Part shown: positions 42,646-53,986 of the stretch, one piece after another
How the letters are laid out: each line of letters begins with the position of its first letter
How positions within the stretch are numbered: the first letter of the stretch is position 1
From: Sialis fuliginosa
Lineage: Eukaryota > Arthropoda > Insecta > Megaloptera > Sialidae
Length of the DNA: 64,000 bases
NCBI GenBank assembly: GCA_961205875.1
Contig: OY540819.1
Coordinates: forward strand, 622,501 to 686,500
Reading direction: 5' to 3'
Program-made: the position numbers and the translations under genes
The notes under the pieces: generated by a model
The model's input: the letters and a program-made list of their open reading frames with translations, nothing else
Databases searched by the model: none
Told to the model about the DNA's origin: nothing

Positions 42646-43069
42646 CACACCACTGTTATCAATACTTTGATACTTTGAGCAAACTGTCGAACCGACATTA
42701 ATGGTTTAAAAAATTAACAATTAAATTTAAAATTTTTAAATATAACAATCAATTTTAAATGAATTTAATTATTATTTTATTTGAAATTACTAGAGGGGAG
42801 AAATAGTTTGAAAAATAAACAATTAAATTTAAAAATTTTAAATGAAACAATCAATTTTTAATGAACTATTATTTTATTTGAAATTCCTAGAGAGAGGAGA
42901 GAAATGTTTTCCATATATTAATAAGTATGTAATATTTGAGAAAACAATAATAAATAATATATTATATGTTATGTTATTAAAATTACATTTCTAGTAAACT
43001 TTTCGCGCCTCCCTTTGCACTAGTCCGCGCCTACCTAGGGAGGCGCGCCTCCCAGTTTGGAAATCGCTG

Positions 43070-43928
43070 CCTTAAAGGGTTGCAAGGGGGTGGATAAAGA
43101 AAGGAAAAATATTTTTTTAATCGGATTTACTTGAAACTTAAAATAAATACCCTACAATACAAACAATGAAACACGTATTTTAGCATTTCCCAAAATTCAA
43201 CCCCGAAAAGGTTGCAAGGAGGTGGAAAAGTTTGTATGAGATATTTTTGTTTGTTTGTATTCACTCGAATGAAACTTTGCACAAATAATCTACAAGACAA
43301 ATAACATTTTCGAAAATTCAACCTCTAATGGTTGGGGGGGGGGGGAGTTAACTTTTTTAAATTTTGATATATTTATCTACATAACTGTTTATGATATTAA
43401 GGTGAAGGACAAAATAATATTCAATTAAAATAAAAATTTCGACATTCAACCTCTAATAGCGTAAGAGGGGACGAGGGTGGGTTTTTGATATGTTTATCTG
43501 CATAGCTGCTTAAGTTATAAAGGTGAATTCGGGCAAAATAATCTTCAATAAAAATAGAAATTGCGACATTCAACCCCTAATGACGGGGGTCGACAGTGGG
43601 TGGGTTTCTGTAATGTTTAACTTAGTTCTGAGATATTTACGATTTTGTATAGGTAATGAATAAAAATAAATAAAAATTGTATAAAAGTTTATTGATGTAA
43701 TTATTTGTGTACAAGTTTTGTATCTGTTAAGGTATACAAATATAACTTATAACTATTCTTAAAAAATACATTCTTATAACTAGGTACATACCTATTACTA
43801 AGGTTTTGTAAGAAATGAATGTACAAATTCAATATTATAAAAATCCTTGTTTATATTTTTCATACAAAATCTTCATAGCAATATTTGTATTGAGTATAGG
43901 TCGTAAATCAGAAAACGTTTCGAATATA
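43070..43928. repeat. Continuation of the 137-bp repeat array and flank
   Basis: The array resumes after the hAT element (CTTGAAACTTAAAATAAATA near 43129). It then grades into related units with TTCAACCTCTAATGG/TTCAACCCCTAATGA words (43315-43600). There is no gene. Confidence 0.65.
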
Positions 43929-45054
43929 CAGTCAAACCTGGTTAAGAGAGAGTTCAAGGGACCGTGATTTTTTCTCGCTTATAGAGGTTTCTCACTAATA
44001 CGAGTTTCTAGCTTATAGAGGTACAGGAGAAGTTTGTCTCACTTACAGAGGTTTATCAATAATATTCAAAATATTTAGTTGTAAACATGGTAGAGAATAA
44101 TTTATTAGAGTGATATACAAAGTAATTACATTAGAGTGTGCATTTACAAAGAAAGCAAATAACATGCGAAGTTTACTTGAAAAAATCTGTCAACTTTTTT
44201 TGTATTCCTGATTTTACATTATGTGCATGTTTTTCGAGTTCATATATTTTATCAAATATAGTCCTATCACCAATCGCTGAATATTCAAAAAACTTATGGA
44301 GCGTCTCCAAAGCCTTTAAAGCTTCTTGCTTTTTTGGTATTTTTTCGAGTTCTTTATCCAAACTCTGTGACTGGTCAGCATCATCGTCACTTTCATTCCC
44401 GTCAGTCACGCAATTTTGAATAATATCATCTTCGGTGAATTCTCCAGCAGTAGCCACGTCGTCGTCAATCCGTATAAAATCATCAAAGGTTGGCATTACC
44501 TCAAAATCAGTTGTTTCATGAGACACAAGCTTGGCCCATTCGTCATCACTAGGTCCAACTTCAAGTTCAACCTCACTTTCATCTGGCAGAATATTTTGTT
44601 TATTAATATGAAATCCAGCTTTCTTGAAGCAATTTTGAACGGTAACGCCACTTACTGCGTACCACGCTTTTCTTGCAAACGACAACACGTTGATTTTTCG
44701 TTTAGGCATTATAAGTTGCTATAAGAGAACTGATCGTTGCAAATGATATTTATCAACTGTAATAAACATGACAAGTAAGTTAATACAGTTAAATATTATT
44801 TCTTCGAACCATAAGAAAACAAAAACACACAAAGTTCCTGAAAAAAAAGAATGAGTCATACATAGTTAAATTGTCGCTTATAGAGGTACATGCAAAAGAG
44901 GCTCTCAGTTATAGAGGTCAGAGTGGGAAAAACGACTGTCGCTTATGCAGGTTTTTGTTTCTCACTTATAGAGGTCAAAGTACGGGACCTGAGAATTATT
45001 CTCACTTATAGAGTTTTCTCGCTTACCCAGTTCTCTCTTACTCAGGTTTGACTG
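43929..45054 (-). mobile_element. Tigger/pogo transposon, internally deleted
   Basis: The inverted ends are CAGTCAAACCTGG and CAGGTTTGACTG, with TA on both sides (43927-43928, 45055-45056). Subterminal regions are full of CTTATAGAGGT words in both arms. Length is 1,126 bp, less than a complete Tigger. The internal frame is the C-terminal part of the transposase. Confidence 0.9.
44173..44709 (-). pseudogene. C-terminal part of a Tigger-like transposase
   Basis: This is a 178-codon open frame. After a basic start, AWYAVSGVTVQNCFKKAGF is the conserved segment just after the DDE domain of tigger/jerky-type transposases. It is followed by an acidic region (DDDVATAGEFTEDD) and a Lys-rich end (GIQKKLTDFF). 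The CENP-B-like DNA-binding domain and the DDE catalytic core are missing, so it cannot catalyse transposition. The frame itself is intact, starting at a Met that is probably fortuitous after the deletion. Confidence 0.8.
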
Positions 45055-45058
45055 TATA

Positions 45059-45493
45059 TGTATTGACTCGAAAACCAATCCTGGTTGGGCTGGTTCTTTT
45101 AATTGGAAGTGAACTGTATGGAATATAGTTTGATACATAAAGTGAAACGAAACGAACTAACCTTCTTTTTGGTAGGTGCTCCGTCTCGTGGCTCCAATTG
45201 GCAGTGAGGGGTAAGACGTGGAAATAAGGGATAATCCGGGATCTCACTCCTGCACTCCACTACACTTTTCACTATATGTATCAGTTTTATTGCTATTAAC
45301 ACTGTGATAATATTTAACAAAAAATAATGATATTCAAATTTACTTGTATAGTTTCACCAACGGTGGTTCTTAGCATACTTACTTCTTATCACTAAAATTT
45401 AAATTCCCTTTAGGGTGGGGGTATGTACATATTATCAGGCATGCAATGCCATCTAGGAACGAAATCGAAAATGCTATGAAACCGGCTACAACA
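45059..45493 (-). repeat. 3' LTR of the BEL/Pao element
   Basis: This 435-bp repeat is near-identical to 51590-52024. Small open frames within it are incidental. Confidence 0.9.
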
Positions 45494-45582
45494 TCCTGCC
45501 CGGCCCAAAAAATTAATAATACACGGAAACAAAAAATATATTCATTGGCTTAAAACTAAACTAAAACTAGACTAAGGCTAAT

Positions 45583-48500
45583 TTATTGGGTAGGAAGGGG
45601 GCATAGTTTGACTACGGGTCGTGTGTAGCTACTATGCTTGGTTTTTACTAAAGCTACCCGAGTTACCCCATCTTTACCCGGATATACCTTTTCGATGATG
45701 GCTAATGGCCACTGTAGTGGGGGGATATTATCGTGCATTATCACGACAACCGTACCCACATTAATTGGCGTACTGGCATGTTGCCATTTTTGGCGAGCTT
45801 GCATAGTATGCAGGTACTCTAAATGCCATTTTTTCCAAAATACCTGTACCATACTATCTAATAATTTATAACGACCTATAAGGTTCGTCATGGGTTCTAG
45901 AGCTACATTTTCTGACGGCAAGCTGTTTAGTGGAGTGGTACAAAGAAAATGTGCTGGGGTTAGCGCGGTCGGTTCGGACGGATCATTACTGAGAGGACAC
46001 AACGGGCGTGAATTTAATATGGCTTCAATTTGGGTGAGTACCGTATTAAACTCTTCGTATGTTAAAATTTGAGTACCAATTATTTTGGTCAAATGGGTCT
46101 TTACACCTTTTATATTGGCCTCCCAAATACCTCCAAAATGAGAAGACGAAGGGGGGTTAAATTTCCAGGCTATACGATTTAAATTAAGTTCTTTCTGAAA
46201 GGCTTCTTTGAACGTTATGGAGTTTTGGAGGTTGTATATCTCATCAAACTTAGTTTCGGCTCCTATAAAATTTATTCCTCGGTCCGAATAAATAAAAGAA
46301 CACGGTCCTCTGCGCGAGATGAATCTTTTAAAGGCCGCGATAAAAGAGTCCGTCGATAAATCGGACGCCAGTTCAAGGTGAACCGCTTTAGTTGTGAGAC
46401 AAATAAAGAGGCACACGTAGGCCTTTTGAGTCTTGACTCCGCGTCTCCGAGATAAAGATATGGAAAATGCTCCTGTATAATCCACTCCCGTATGAATGAA
46501 AGCCTTAGCTTGAGTAACCCGCGGCGACGGTAAATCCGACATTAAAGGTATGGTTGGTTTAGGGCGAATTCTGAAGCAATGATTACAACGCCATATTCTT
46601 TGACGGATTATGTCTCGAGCTGACAATATCCAGTATCTTTGTCGAAGCAATGAATGTAATAAATTTGGACCTGCATGACTATACAATTTATGATAATAAT
46701 CAATTAATAGGATCACCATAGGGTCACTTTTAGGTAGAACAACTGGATGTTTTTGCTCGTACGAGACATCGGAATTGGAAATTCGACCACCTACTCGAAG
46801 TATTCCATCTTTCATAAATGGATACAGTCGTTTCAAACGAGTGGAAGAACATTTACTATTTGAAATCAACTTAATATCTTCCTGAAAATGCTTCATTTGA
46901 ACCGTACGAATTAAATAATTTTCTGTCATCTCTAAAGATGCAACATTAACAGGATGATCACGGGGTAAAATTTTGATAAACTTTAACACAAAGATCGTTG
47001 CATTCAAAAGTTTAGTCCACGAGGAGAAATAATCTATAAGTTTATATAATGGTAAGCTACTACTATCATGGGAAATTATATTTACAGATTTCTCTTCGTC
47101 TTTAAAATTCAAATCATTTTTGTTAAATGTTTCTATCGGCCATTTTGCTGGTGGTAAAAATAACCATGGGGGACCCGATAACCAGAACGATCGTGATACA
47201 ACTTCTAACGGGGTAAGACCTCGAGATATAACATCCGCAATGTTTGATTTACCCGGAATAAAATACCAATTACAGGCAGGTAATTGGGTTTGGATGGTGG
47301 AAACTCTATTTGCTACAAATGTTTTCCATCGCGAAGCCGGCGAATAGATCCAATTAAGTGTAATCATTGAGTCTGAAAGTGCAAAAATTTGATCAATGAT
47401 TTTTCGGGGGGAATATGTATCCCGAATATGCGCGATAAGTTTTGACAATAATACGGCAGCGCAAAGTTCTAATCGAGGTAATGTTACACCTTGCATTGGG
47501 GCTACCTTGGTTTGGGAACAAAGGAATGTAACATTAGTTTTGTTTTTTGAATCTGTAACTACCGCATAAACTACCGCTCCATAGCCCGCGGGAGATGCAT
47601 CCGCGAAACCAACTAATTTAAAGGAAAGGGTATCCTCAAATATTGACAAATGTCGAGGAATTTTTATATCATTTAACATTTTGAATTCATTTTGGATTTT
47701 GGTCCATGACTTTTCAATTTCCGGGGGGACTGGATCATCCCAATTTAGTTTCATTTGCCATAACTTTCTAATCAACAATTTTAAATATAAGGTGAATGGT
47801 GCAATGAATCCTAACGGATCGAAAATTCTAGCCACTATCGATAAAATATTTCTTTTGGTACATGGGGTTTTCTGAAAATTTACTTTAAAACTAAACTGAT
47901 CGGTAAGAGAATTCCACTGTAATCCAAGTATTTTTAGACTACCTTTATCAAATTCTATGGTTGGAAAAAGTTTTAAATCATCAGAAATTTTCGATAATAA
48001 TTCGGACGAATTGGATATCCATTTGACCATTTGGAAGCCTCCTGACTGAAACAACTGAACTAACTGGTTATGAACTACAAAGGCATTTTGCACATTTGGC
48101 AAACTACAAATCAAATCATCCATATACATATCTCGATTGACATGTACAATGGCTAGGGGGTATGTTTGCAATTCATCTTGGCATAACTGTTTCAGAACTC
48201 GTAGACTCAAATATGGAGCTGGTTTGACACCGAATGTGACAGTATTCATTTGGTAAATGGATGGTTGCTGTTCCGAACTAAATCTCCATAAAATTCTTTG
48301 GAACGATCTATGAAAATCGACTACATTGATTTGGCGATACATTTGTTTTATATCCGCGGTTACGGCTATTGGAAAAAGGCGAAAATTAAGCAAAATACTG
48401 ATTGCGCTATTTTGCCGTTTTGGCCCTGTATACAATATGTCATTTAAGGAAATTAAATTATTCGTTTTTGCACTTGCATCAAAAACGATTCGGCAAGGGG

Positions 48501-50697
48501 TTGTTGTGCTATCGGCTTTAAAAATACAATGATGTGGAATATAATAAGAAGGATCCATTAAGTTTTCTTTCGGAACTAGAGACATGTGACCTTGATCTAG
48601 GTAATCTTGCATTATGGAATTATAAGTTACTCTAAGATCTGGACATTGGTCCAATCGTCTTTCTAGCGAACTAAGTCTTTTTAAAGCTGATTGCTTGGAA
48701 TCCCCTAATTTTAATGGGTCATCCTTAAATGGAAGCGCGACTGAATAACGACCAGTGGGATCACGCTTAACATTTTCGGTAAATATTTGCTCACAAATGT
48801 GATCTTCTTCGGTAGGAGTTATAGTGTCTGTATTATCTATTTCCCAAAAATTTTCTACTAAAGTATCTAAACTGAGAAATACAGAATATGTTGAATTTTC
48901 TTTTGAATTTTGAAATGAGGTTGCGGAACCAAAAACTACATAACCCAACGCGGTTTGAAGGGCAATTGGTGTCCCAGGTGGTCCAGTTACTTTATGTGTA
49001 CCAACTATTTCCGCAAACAAAGAGGCACTTAAAATTCCCTGAATTTCCCCAGGAATATGGTAAGTGGGGTCAGCTAATGGAAGAAATTTTAAGTGATCGA
49101 ACGAAGTGGTATTTATTTTAACATCAGGTAATATGTTCGTTATTGTATCCACTACTAAGGCTTCTATTGCAAATTTCAAATTCGGATTAAGCGTTGACTG
49201 AATTAACAAATTTGTTTTTCCCTTGACTGGCTTGCTTGTACTACCGATTCCTTTTAAATTTGTAAAAGTCTTAGAAAAATACAATCCCAATTTCTTACAA
49301 CAATCAATTGTCAAAATATTAGACATAGATCCCGTATCTACCAAAAATCTAACTTGTTGCTCTTTGCCCCATCTATCAGCTACATTAACTATGGCAGTAG
49401 ATAATAAAATGGTTGATCTGGAATTTTGGTCGGTGGAACCGTTAGTAGTACACAAGCTTTGGACATTGCTTTCTGAAACAACGGGATTAATTTTCGAATC
49501 ATTGCTGTTAAGGTCTGATTCACGATGTAACAAAGTATGATGTTTTAATTTACAAATAATACACGAAAATTTGGAAGGGCATTGTTTTACCGTATGTTTA
49601 TTAGAAAAACAATTAAGGCACAAATTTTTTTCTTTAATCAAATGAAATCTTTGGTCTTGTGTCTTTTCTTTGAACGGTTGGCAATCTTTCAACATATGGA
49701 AACCCTTTTGACAAGCAATACAATTATACTTGACAGTTGTGTGTTCTGTCACAAAAGTTTTGGTACCTTTTACAAAATTACTCCGAGGCTTTTCCATTTT
49801 GACGGAAATTTTGCTTTGATTTTGAATAAATTGCATTAACTCTTTATAAGTAGGAATTTCTTGATTCGCACGAATCAATTCAAAACAATTTATCGTTTCT
49901 TGGGGCAATTTTGTCATGGCTATATAGGTAAAAAGAAAATCAGATAAATCTTCTAATTTTAAACGTTTAAGAGCATTCACATTAGTGTCAAAACTTTCTA
50001 AAAATAATTGCAATGAATTTGGATTAGGGTTGATTAAAGGTTTAAAATTCAATAATTTTTCAAAATACAAGTTAGCTAAATATTTTTTATTTTGGTATTT
50101 ATCTTCAATTAATTCCCAAATAATTTCATAATTGGCTGGAAGTGGTTCTATATTACTACAGCATTTTAAAGCCTTCCCTTGTAAACTACTCAATAAATAC
50201 TGTAACTTTTCGGAGTTCGACAAATCAGAATCGTTATGTATTAAGTTTTTAAAATTTTCATAAAATAGGGGCCATATTGAAATATCTTCACCGTTGAATT
50301 TCATTAATTCAATCTTAGGCAGGTGTACGCGAATTTTCTTTGAATGTTCTGAATGCACAGACCCAGTTTTAGGAGGAATTTCAGCTAACACTGTACTAGC
50401 TGTAAATTCAATACGATTATATAAATCTTCAAAAGCTTCTAAACTAGCGTAATCGGGGTTTTCCTCAGAATTTAATTCTAATTTCAAATAAACAATACGC
50501 TCTATTATGTCCCTATATTCTTCTCCAGTTTTGTTAAGGGCAGCATAACGAATTCTAAAATCTTTTAATATGGCAGCATTATTTGGATCTACTTCTAAAT
50601 TTGAACTTAAATCGTATAGAATTTGGATTCTACGAAATAAAGTTTCTTTTTTGGCAATTAAGACCTTTAGTTTTCGTTCGGATTTATCCTCAGCCAT
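45583..50697 (-). CDS. gag-pol: BEL/Pao Gag-Pol polyprotein
   Basis: This is an uninterrupted frame of 1704 codons. An N-terminal coiled Gag region (DUF1759-like, MKFNGEDISIWPLFYENF) is followed by knuckles CIACQKGFHMLKDC (about residue 325) and CLNCFSNKHTVKQC (360). Next come the aspartic protease (FLVDTGSMSNIL, about 455), the DUF1758/peptidase-linked region, and reverse transcriptase with YMDDLIC (about 858). Then come the Pao RNase H-like segment (FADASPAGYGAVVY, about 1035) and integrase with zinc-binding CNHCF (about 1367), VDYTGAF (1402), YSDRGINFIG (1467) and HFGGIWEANIKG (1518). A C-terminal DUF5641-like part ends PVVKLCPLPTQ. All catalytic residues are in place and no stop or frameshift was seen, so the copy could be active. 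No env-like gene follows. Confidence 0.95.
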   Translation of the reverse strand: MAEDKSERKLKVLIAKKETLFRRIQILYDLSSNLEVDPNNAAILKDFRIRYAALNKTGEEYRDIIERIVYLKLELNSEENPDYASLEAFEDLYNRIEFTASTVLAEIPPKTGSVHSEHSKKIRVHLPKIELMKFNGEDISIWPLFYENFKNLIHNDSDLSNSEKLQYLLSSLQGKALKCCSNIEPLPANYEIIWELIEDKYQNKKYLANLYFEKLLNFKPLINPNPNSLQLFLESFDTNVNALKRLKLEDLSDFLFTYIAMTKLPQETINCFELIRANQEIPTYKELMQFIQNQSKISVKMEKPRSNFVKGTKTFVTEHTTVKYNCIACQKGFHMLKDCQPFKEKTQDQRFHLIKEKNLCLNCFSNKHTVKQCPSKFSCIICKLKHHTLLHRESDLNSNDSKINPVVSESNVQSLCTTNGSTDQNSRSTILLSTAIVNVADRWGKEQQVRFLVDTGSMSNILTIDCCKKLGLYFSKTFTNLKGIGSTSKPVKGKTNLLIQSTLNPNLKFAIEALVVDTITNILPDVKINTTSFDHLKFLPLADPTYHIPGEIQGILSASLFAEIVGTHKVTGPPGTPIALQTALGYVVFGSATSFQNSKENSTYSVFLSLDTLVENFWEIDNTDTITPTEEDHICEQIFTENVKRDPTGRYSVALPFKDDPLKLGDSKQSALKRLSSLERRLDQCPDLRVTYNSIMQDYLDQGHMSLVPKENLMDPSYYIPHHCIFKADSTTTPCRIVFDASAKTNNLISLNDILYTGPKRQNSAISILLNFRLFPIAVTADIKQMYRQINVVDFHRSFQRILWRFSSEQQPSIYQMNTVTFGVKPAPYLSLRVLKQLCQDELQTYPLAIVHVNRDMYMDDLICSLPNVQNAFVVHNQLVQLFQSGGFQMVKWISNSSELLSKISDDLKLFPTIEFDKGSLKILGLQWNSLTDQFSFKVNFQKTPCTKRNILSIVARIFDPLGFIAPFTLYLKLLIRKLWQMKLNWDDPVPPEIEKSWTKIQNEFKMLNDIKIPRHLSIFEDTLSFKLVGFADASPAGYGAVVYAVVTDSKNKTNVTFLCSQTKVAPMQGVTLPRLELCAAVLLSKLIAHIRDTYSPRKIIDQIFALSDSMITLNWIYSPASRWKTFVANRVSTIQTQLPACNWYFIPGKSNIADVISRGLTPLEVVSRSFWLSGPPWLFLPPAKWPIETFNKNDLNFKDEEKSVNIISHDSSSLPLYKLIDYFSSWTKLLNATIFVLKFIKILPRDHPVNVASLEMTENYLIRTVQMKHFQEDIKLISNSKCSSTRLKRLYPFMKDGILRVGGRISNSDVSYEQKHPVVLPKSDPMVILLIDYYHKLYSHAGPNLLHSLLRQRYWILSARDIIRQRIWRCNHCFRIRPKPTIPLMSDLPSPRVTQAKAFIHTGVDYTGAFSISLSRRRGVKTQKAYVCLFICLTTKAVHLELASDLSTDSFIAAFKRFISRRGPCSFIYSDRGINFIGAETKFDEIYNLQNSITFKEAFQKELNLNRIAWKFNPPSSSHFGGIWEANIKGVKTHLTKIIGTQILTYEEFNTVLTQIEAILNSRPLCPLSNDPSEPTALTPAHFLCTTPLNSLPSENVALEPMTNLIGRYKLLDSMVQVFWKKWHLEYLHTMQARQKWQHASTPINVGTVVVIMHDNIPPLQWPLAIIEKVYPGKDGVTRVALVKTKHSSYTRPVVKLCPLPTQ

Positions 50698-51589
50698 TTT
50701 GAAAAGATAAGCCGAAAATTAAAATTAAACAGGTACCACAAAATGTTTCAACAATAAATTAAAATACTAACCCGTATTCAACAAAAATCTTATTGGATTA
50801 ATTATTCAAATCTCAAAAAACTGAATAATAAATTTCAAATATATCTACTAACAATAGGTGATATAGTATTCGATGATTATATAACAAAATATAATTAACT
50901 AACATGAAGTTCTATACACAAATAGAATAATAAATATATTTAATACGTCCCTGTATTCCTATGAACAATATTAAAAAACTACGAAATAATATTAATTAAA
51001 TAATACGAATGTGGTGATATATTGCACTGCTTATGTTTATAATTTCATTATGTCCTATTATTTTCCTCAACAAAATAATATTAATGTAAATAAACAATAT
51101 ATTTTTATTTGCCAATGAATATATCTTCAATATACACAATATGTGTAAAACGACCATAATAATACAAACGTATATATTTTAGTTAACATTGACGATTTTG
51201 TTCATAGTACATAGATTTTAAATTAATATTTAATTGGATAATAAAATCTAATGGGCAATTAAATTTTACAAATCTTGAAATGACGTACGGAATACGTTCT
51301 ATCTTGAACGTGGATTTTGGTTTGAACATGAAATTCAACAATATATTTAATACGTATATTTTTATAATTTACAATGAAAATATACTTTTCAACAATAGGA
51401 TTGAACTTTTCGGCAATTTGGTAACTGGAAATCTTTAATAATAATTTGGTATTATTATGGGGGCAATGATTTCCTACAACAACATACAAATTTGGTGAAC
51501 ACATACAAGTAAATATTGTCCAGGCCCAATGGTTTAAACAAACGAACATTTAATGTTAATAACAATCCGGGTCGAATGAGACCATTTAA
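50698..51589. other. BEL/Pao 5' untranslated leader
   Basis: About 890 bp between the 5' LTR and the ATG at 50697 is AT-rich with no supported gene. It has the primer-like site near 51565-51585 and repeated AATAATATTTA/ATATTTAATACG words. Confidence 0.6.
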
Positions 51590-52024
51590 TGTATTGGCTC
51601 GAAAACCAATCCTGGTTGGGCTGGTTCTTTTAATTGGAAGTGAACTGTATGGTATATAGTTTGATACATAAAGTGAAACGAAACGAACTAACCTTCTTTT
51701 TGGTAGGTGCTCCGTCTCGTGGCTCCAATTGGCAGTGAGGGGTAAGACGTGGAAATAAGGGATAATCCGGGATCTCACTCCTGCACTCCACTACACTTTT
51801 CACTATATGTATCAGTTTTATTGCTATTAACACTGTGATAATATTTAACAAAAAATAATGATATTCAAATTTACTTGTATAGTTTCACCAACGGTGGTTC
51901 TTAGCATACTTACTTCTTATCACTAAAATTTAAATTCCCTTTAGGGTGGGGGTATGTACATATTATCAGGCATGCAATGCCATCTAGGAACGAAATAGAA
52001 AATGCTATGAAACCGGCTACAACA
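51590..52024 (-). repeat. 5' LTR of the BEL/Pao element
   Basis: This is near-identical to 45059-45493. Transcription would start here on the minus strand. Confidence 0.9.
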
Positions 52025-52028
52025 ATAT

Positions 52029-52544
52029 ATTTCGAAAATTGAACTGCTTACAGAAAAACTTAACAGACAAATGTTACTCAGTATTGTGCCAGGTTAAAAC
52101 TGTCAATTTGATATTTGGATAGCAGAAAAATTTAGATTATGATTGAAATTGTTAAAAATCAAAAAAAAAAAGAAAAAACTAATCAGGCACGTACTCAGAA
52201 GAATTTTGAAATAATATTTTTTAATAAAATTGTATAAAAATTAAAAGGTTAACTAACAGAATACTACTTTGTCGATATTTATTGAAATTGTTCGATAATC
52301 AACTATCATTGTTGAATTTAGCACGAGGAAGCACTGTGCATTCACTTGGTAAGATTTTTAAAATCTAATTTCACATCTCAAAAACTGACTGAAATCCTCA
52401 TATCATGAGTTTGATGCCTCATTGTAAGTTACTATTAAAAAAATTATAAAAACACTCAAATAAAAAATATTATCTAATTACCCCCTCTAACCTGAGTAAC
52501 TTTTGTTTGTTGAGTTTTACTGTAAGCAGCTTAATTTTCGAAAT
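52029..52544. mobile_element. MITE with about 50-bp inverted ends next to the BEL/Pao LTR
   Basis: ATTTCGAAAATTGAACTGCT at the left matches, inverted, AGCAGCTTAATTTTCGAAAT at the right. The match continues for about 50 bp (CTTACAG.AAAACT.AACA.ACAAA). There is no coding frame. Confidence 0.75.
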
Positions 52545-53457
52545 AAAAAAACGAAATGTTTTATTTTGAACACCCGGTATATTAGAGATGTGTAAGAATA
52601 ATTCGTTAATCATTAAAGATATTTCCCGAAGAGAAACTAGAAAAAGAAAAATGTTGCGCGACTCATACCAAGACTAAGCCCAAATTTTGTAATTAACTTA
52701 AAAAAGATTTTATTACATTTTATATATGTACATATATGCTGAATGCTGAGTACAATTTCACATTAGTAAAAATAAGCTATGGTCGTGTTTAACAATGCAC
52801 AAACTGGTACCATTCTAATCCTTAGTGCCCCCCCCCCCCCCCCTGAAAAATTTTATTTTCATTTTGTACATCTGAGAAAATACCGCTTTTGTTTTAATGT
52901 TTTAAAAACGAAAATAATGGGAGGAATAATTTTTTTTATAAAATCATATATTTTAAAAAGGACAATTTCAGCTTTCTTATGATACCAAGCCGATTATTGT
53001 GCGATTATTATTTCAGGATATACAGGAGTTAAAAGTGTTATTTTTACTTTCACAGTAAATAACGCGGTCAAAAAAAATTATACGAGGATGAAAAAAAACC
53101 GCATTTTCAAGAGAAAAGGACAAGCTTTCAAACGCTTTCATTAAACATCTAGTGAACAATTTTTTTCAAAAATTTTACGCTTAGTTTATAAAAAATGAAA
53201 GGACAATTTTTCGAACTCTTTTAACCCTTGGCACAGAGCAGCAGGGGATGATAAAAATTATTGAGCTCTTGATTCAAAAACAAGAAAGTACAAGCTTACG
53301 AATGAGCTTTGGATCATGCAAATCCAATCATTTTTCGCTGCAATATGTTTGAAAAATAAGAAATTAGCTTTTTAAAAATTATCTTTTAATTTTTTTGATG
53401 AGTTTATTTTTTACCATTTTTCATGTATATTTCAAAATAATATACCATATGTACAGT
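52545..53457. other. Noncoding interval with a dispersed repeat
   Basis: It starts with a GAACACCCGGTATAT-type word common at insect MITE ends and has a 17-bp C run near 52828. The segment 52960-53400 is related to 38270-38700. No gene is supported. Confidence 0.4.
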
Positions 53458-53986
53458 CAAGGTTAGTAAAGTAATAGGTTGCCTCATAACTCTGGCGGGG
53501 AGTGGCATGAGAGGGGAGAACGCGTCATCGTGAGGAACTCTTTGACATTATAAATGGCTGTCAAACTATATTTACTCTTTATTTTAGTTAAGCTGATTTA
53601 TTGTAAGTTGTTTTTAAATATTTTCATTTGATATTGATAGTGTACTGAGTTTTAAATCTAAATTTTTATTATTTTATAATTATAAATTATAGTTTTAAAC
53701 AAGTGTTTTTTTATGTGTAACCAAGAAATGTATTTTCTTTAAGCATTGATTTCTGACATCATTTTAAAGTTTTTATGAAGAAATAGTATATGTTATAATT
53801 TGTGCTTCTGTAATAAACAATAATATTTACTTTTTTTAAATACAAATATCCAATAATTCGAAATAATTTGAAAAAAAAAACAAAATATATAAAACAACGT
53901 TTAAAGGTTCCTCAGGGTGACGTCATCACACGCAGCCGCTGATTGGTCAAAAAGTTATGAGGCAACCTATACATATACTAACCTTG
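53458..53986 (-). mobile_element. 529-bp MITE, CAAGGTTAGTA family, second copy
   Basis: This is the same family as 34338-34864 in the opposite orientation, highly similar over its length. No clean TSD is visible. Confidence 0.88.

Larger units (their letters stand above)
39491..43069 (-). mobile_element. hAT (ZBED/SCAND3-like) transposon, degraded
   Basis: The ends are CAGCAGTGGTTTCCAAACT and AGTTTGGAAATCGCTG, with GC-rich CGCCTCCC subterminal words at both sides. It is inserted in the 137-bp repeat array. A clean 8-bp TSD is not visible. It carries a broken transposase gene and a nested hAT MITE. Confidence 0.85.
45059..52024 (-). mobile_element. BEL/Pao LTR retrotransposon, full length
   Basis: LTRs are at 45059-45493 and 51590-52024 (435 bp each), with TGTATTG...CTACAACA ends and only a few differences seen (for example 45067, 45118 and 45457). 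The internal pol frame is intact. A purine-rich GGGCCGGGCAGGA precedes the 3' LTR on the coding strand. TGGTCTCATTCGACC next to the 5' LTR resembles a tRNA-primed site. The insertion abuts the right TA of the Tigger element. The TSD is TATA-like but not clean. Confidence 0.92.

Noticed and set aside
45038..45320. Small frames in the LTRs, repeated at 51455-51851
   Set aside because: They are in LTR sequence and duplicated with it. They look noncoding.
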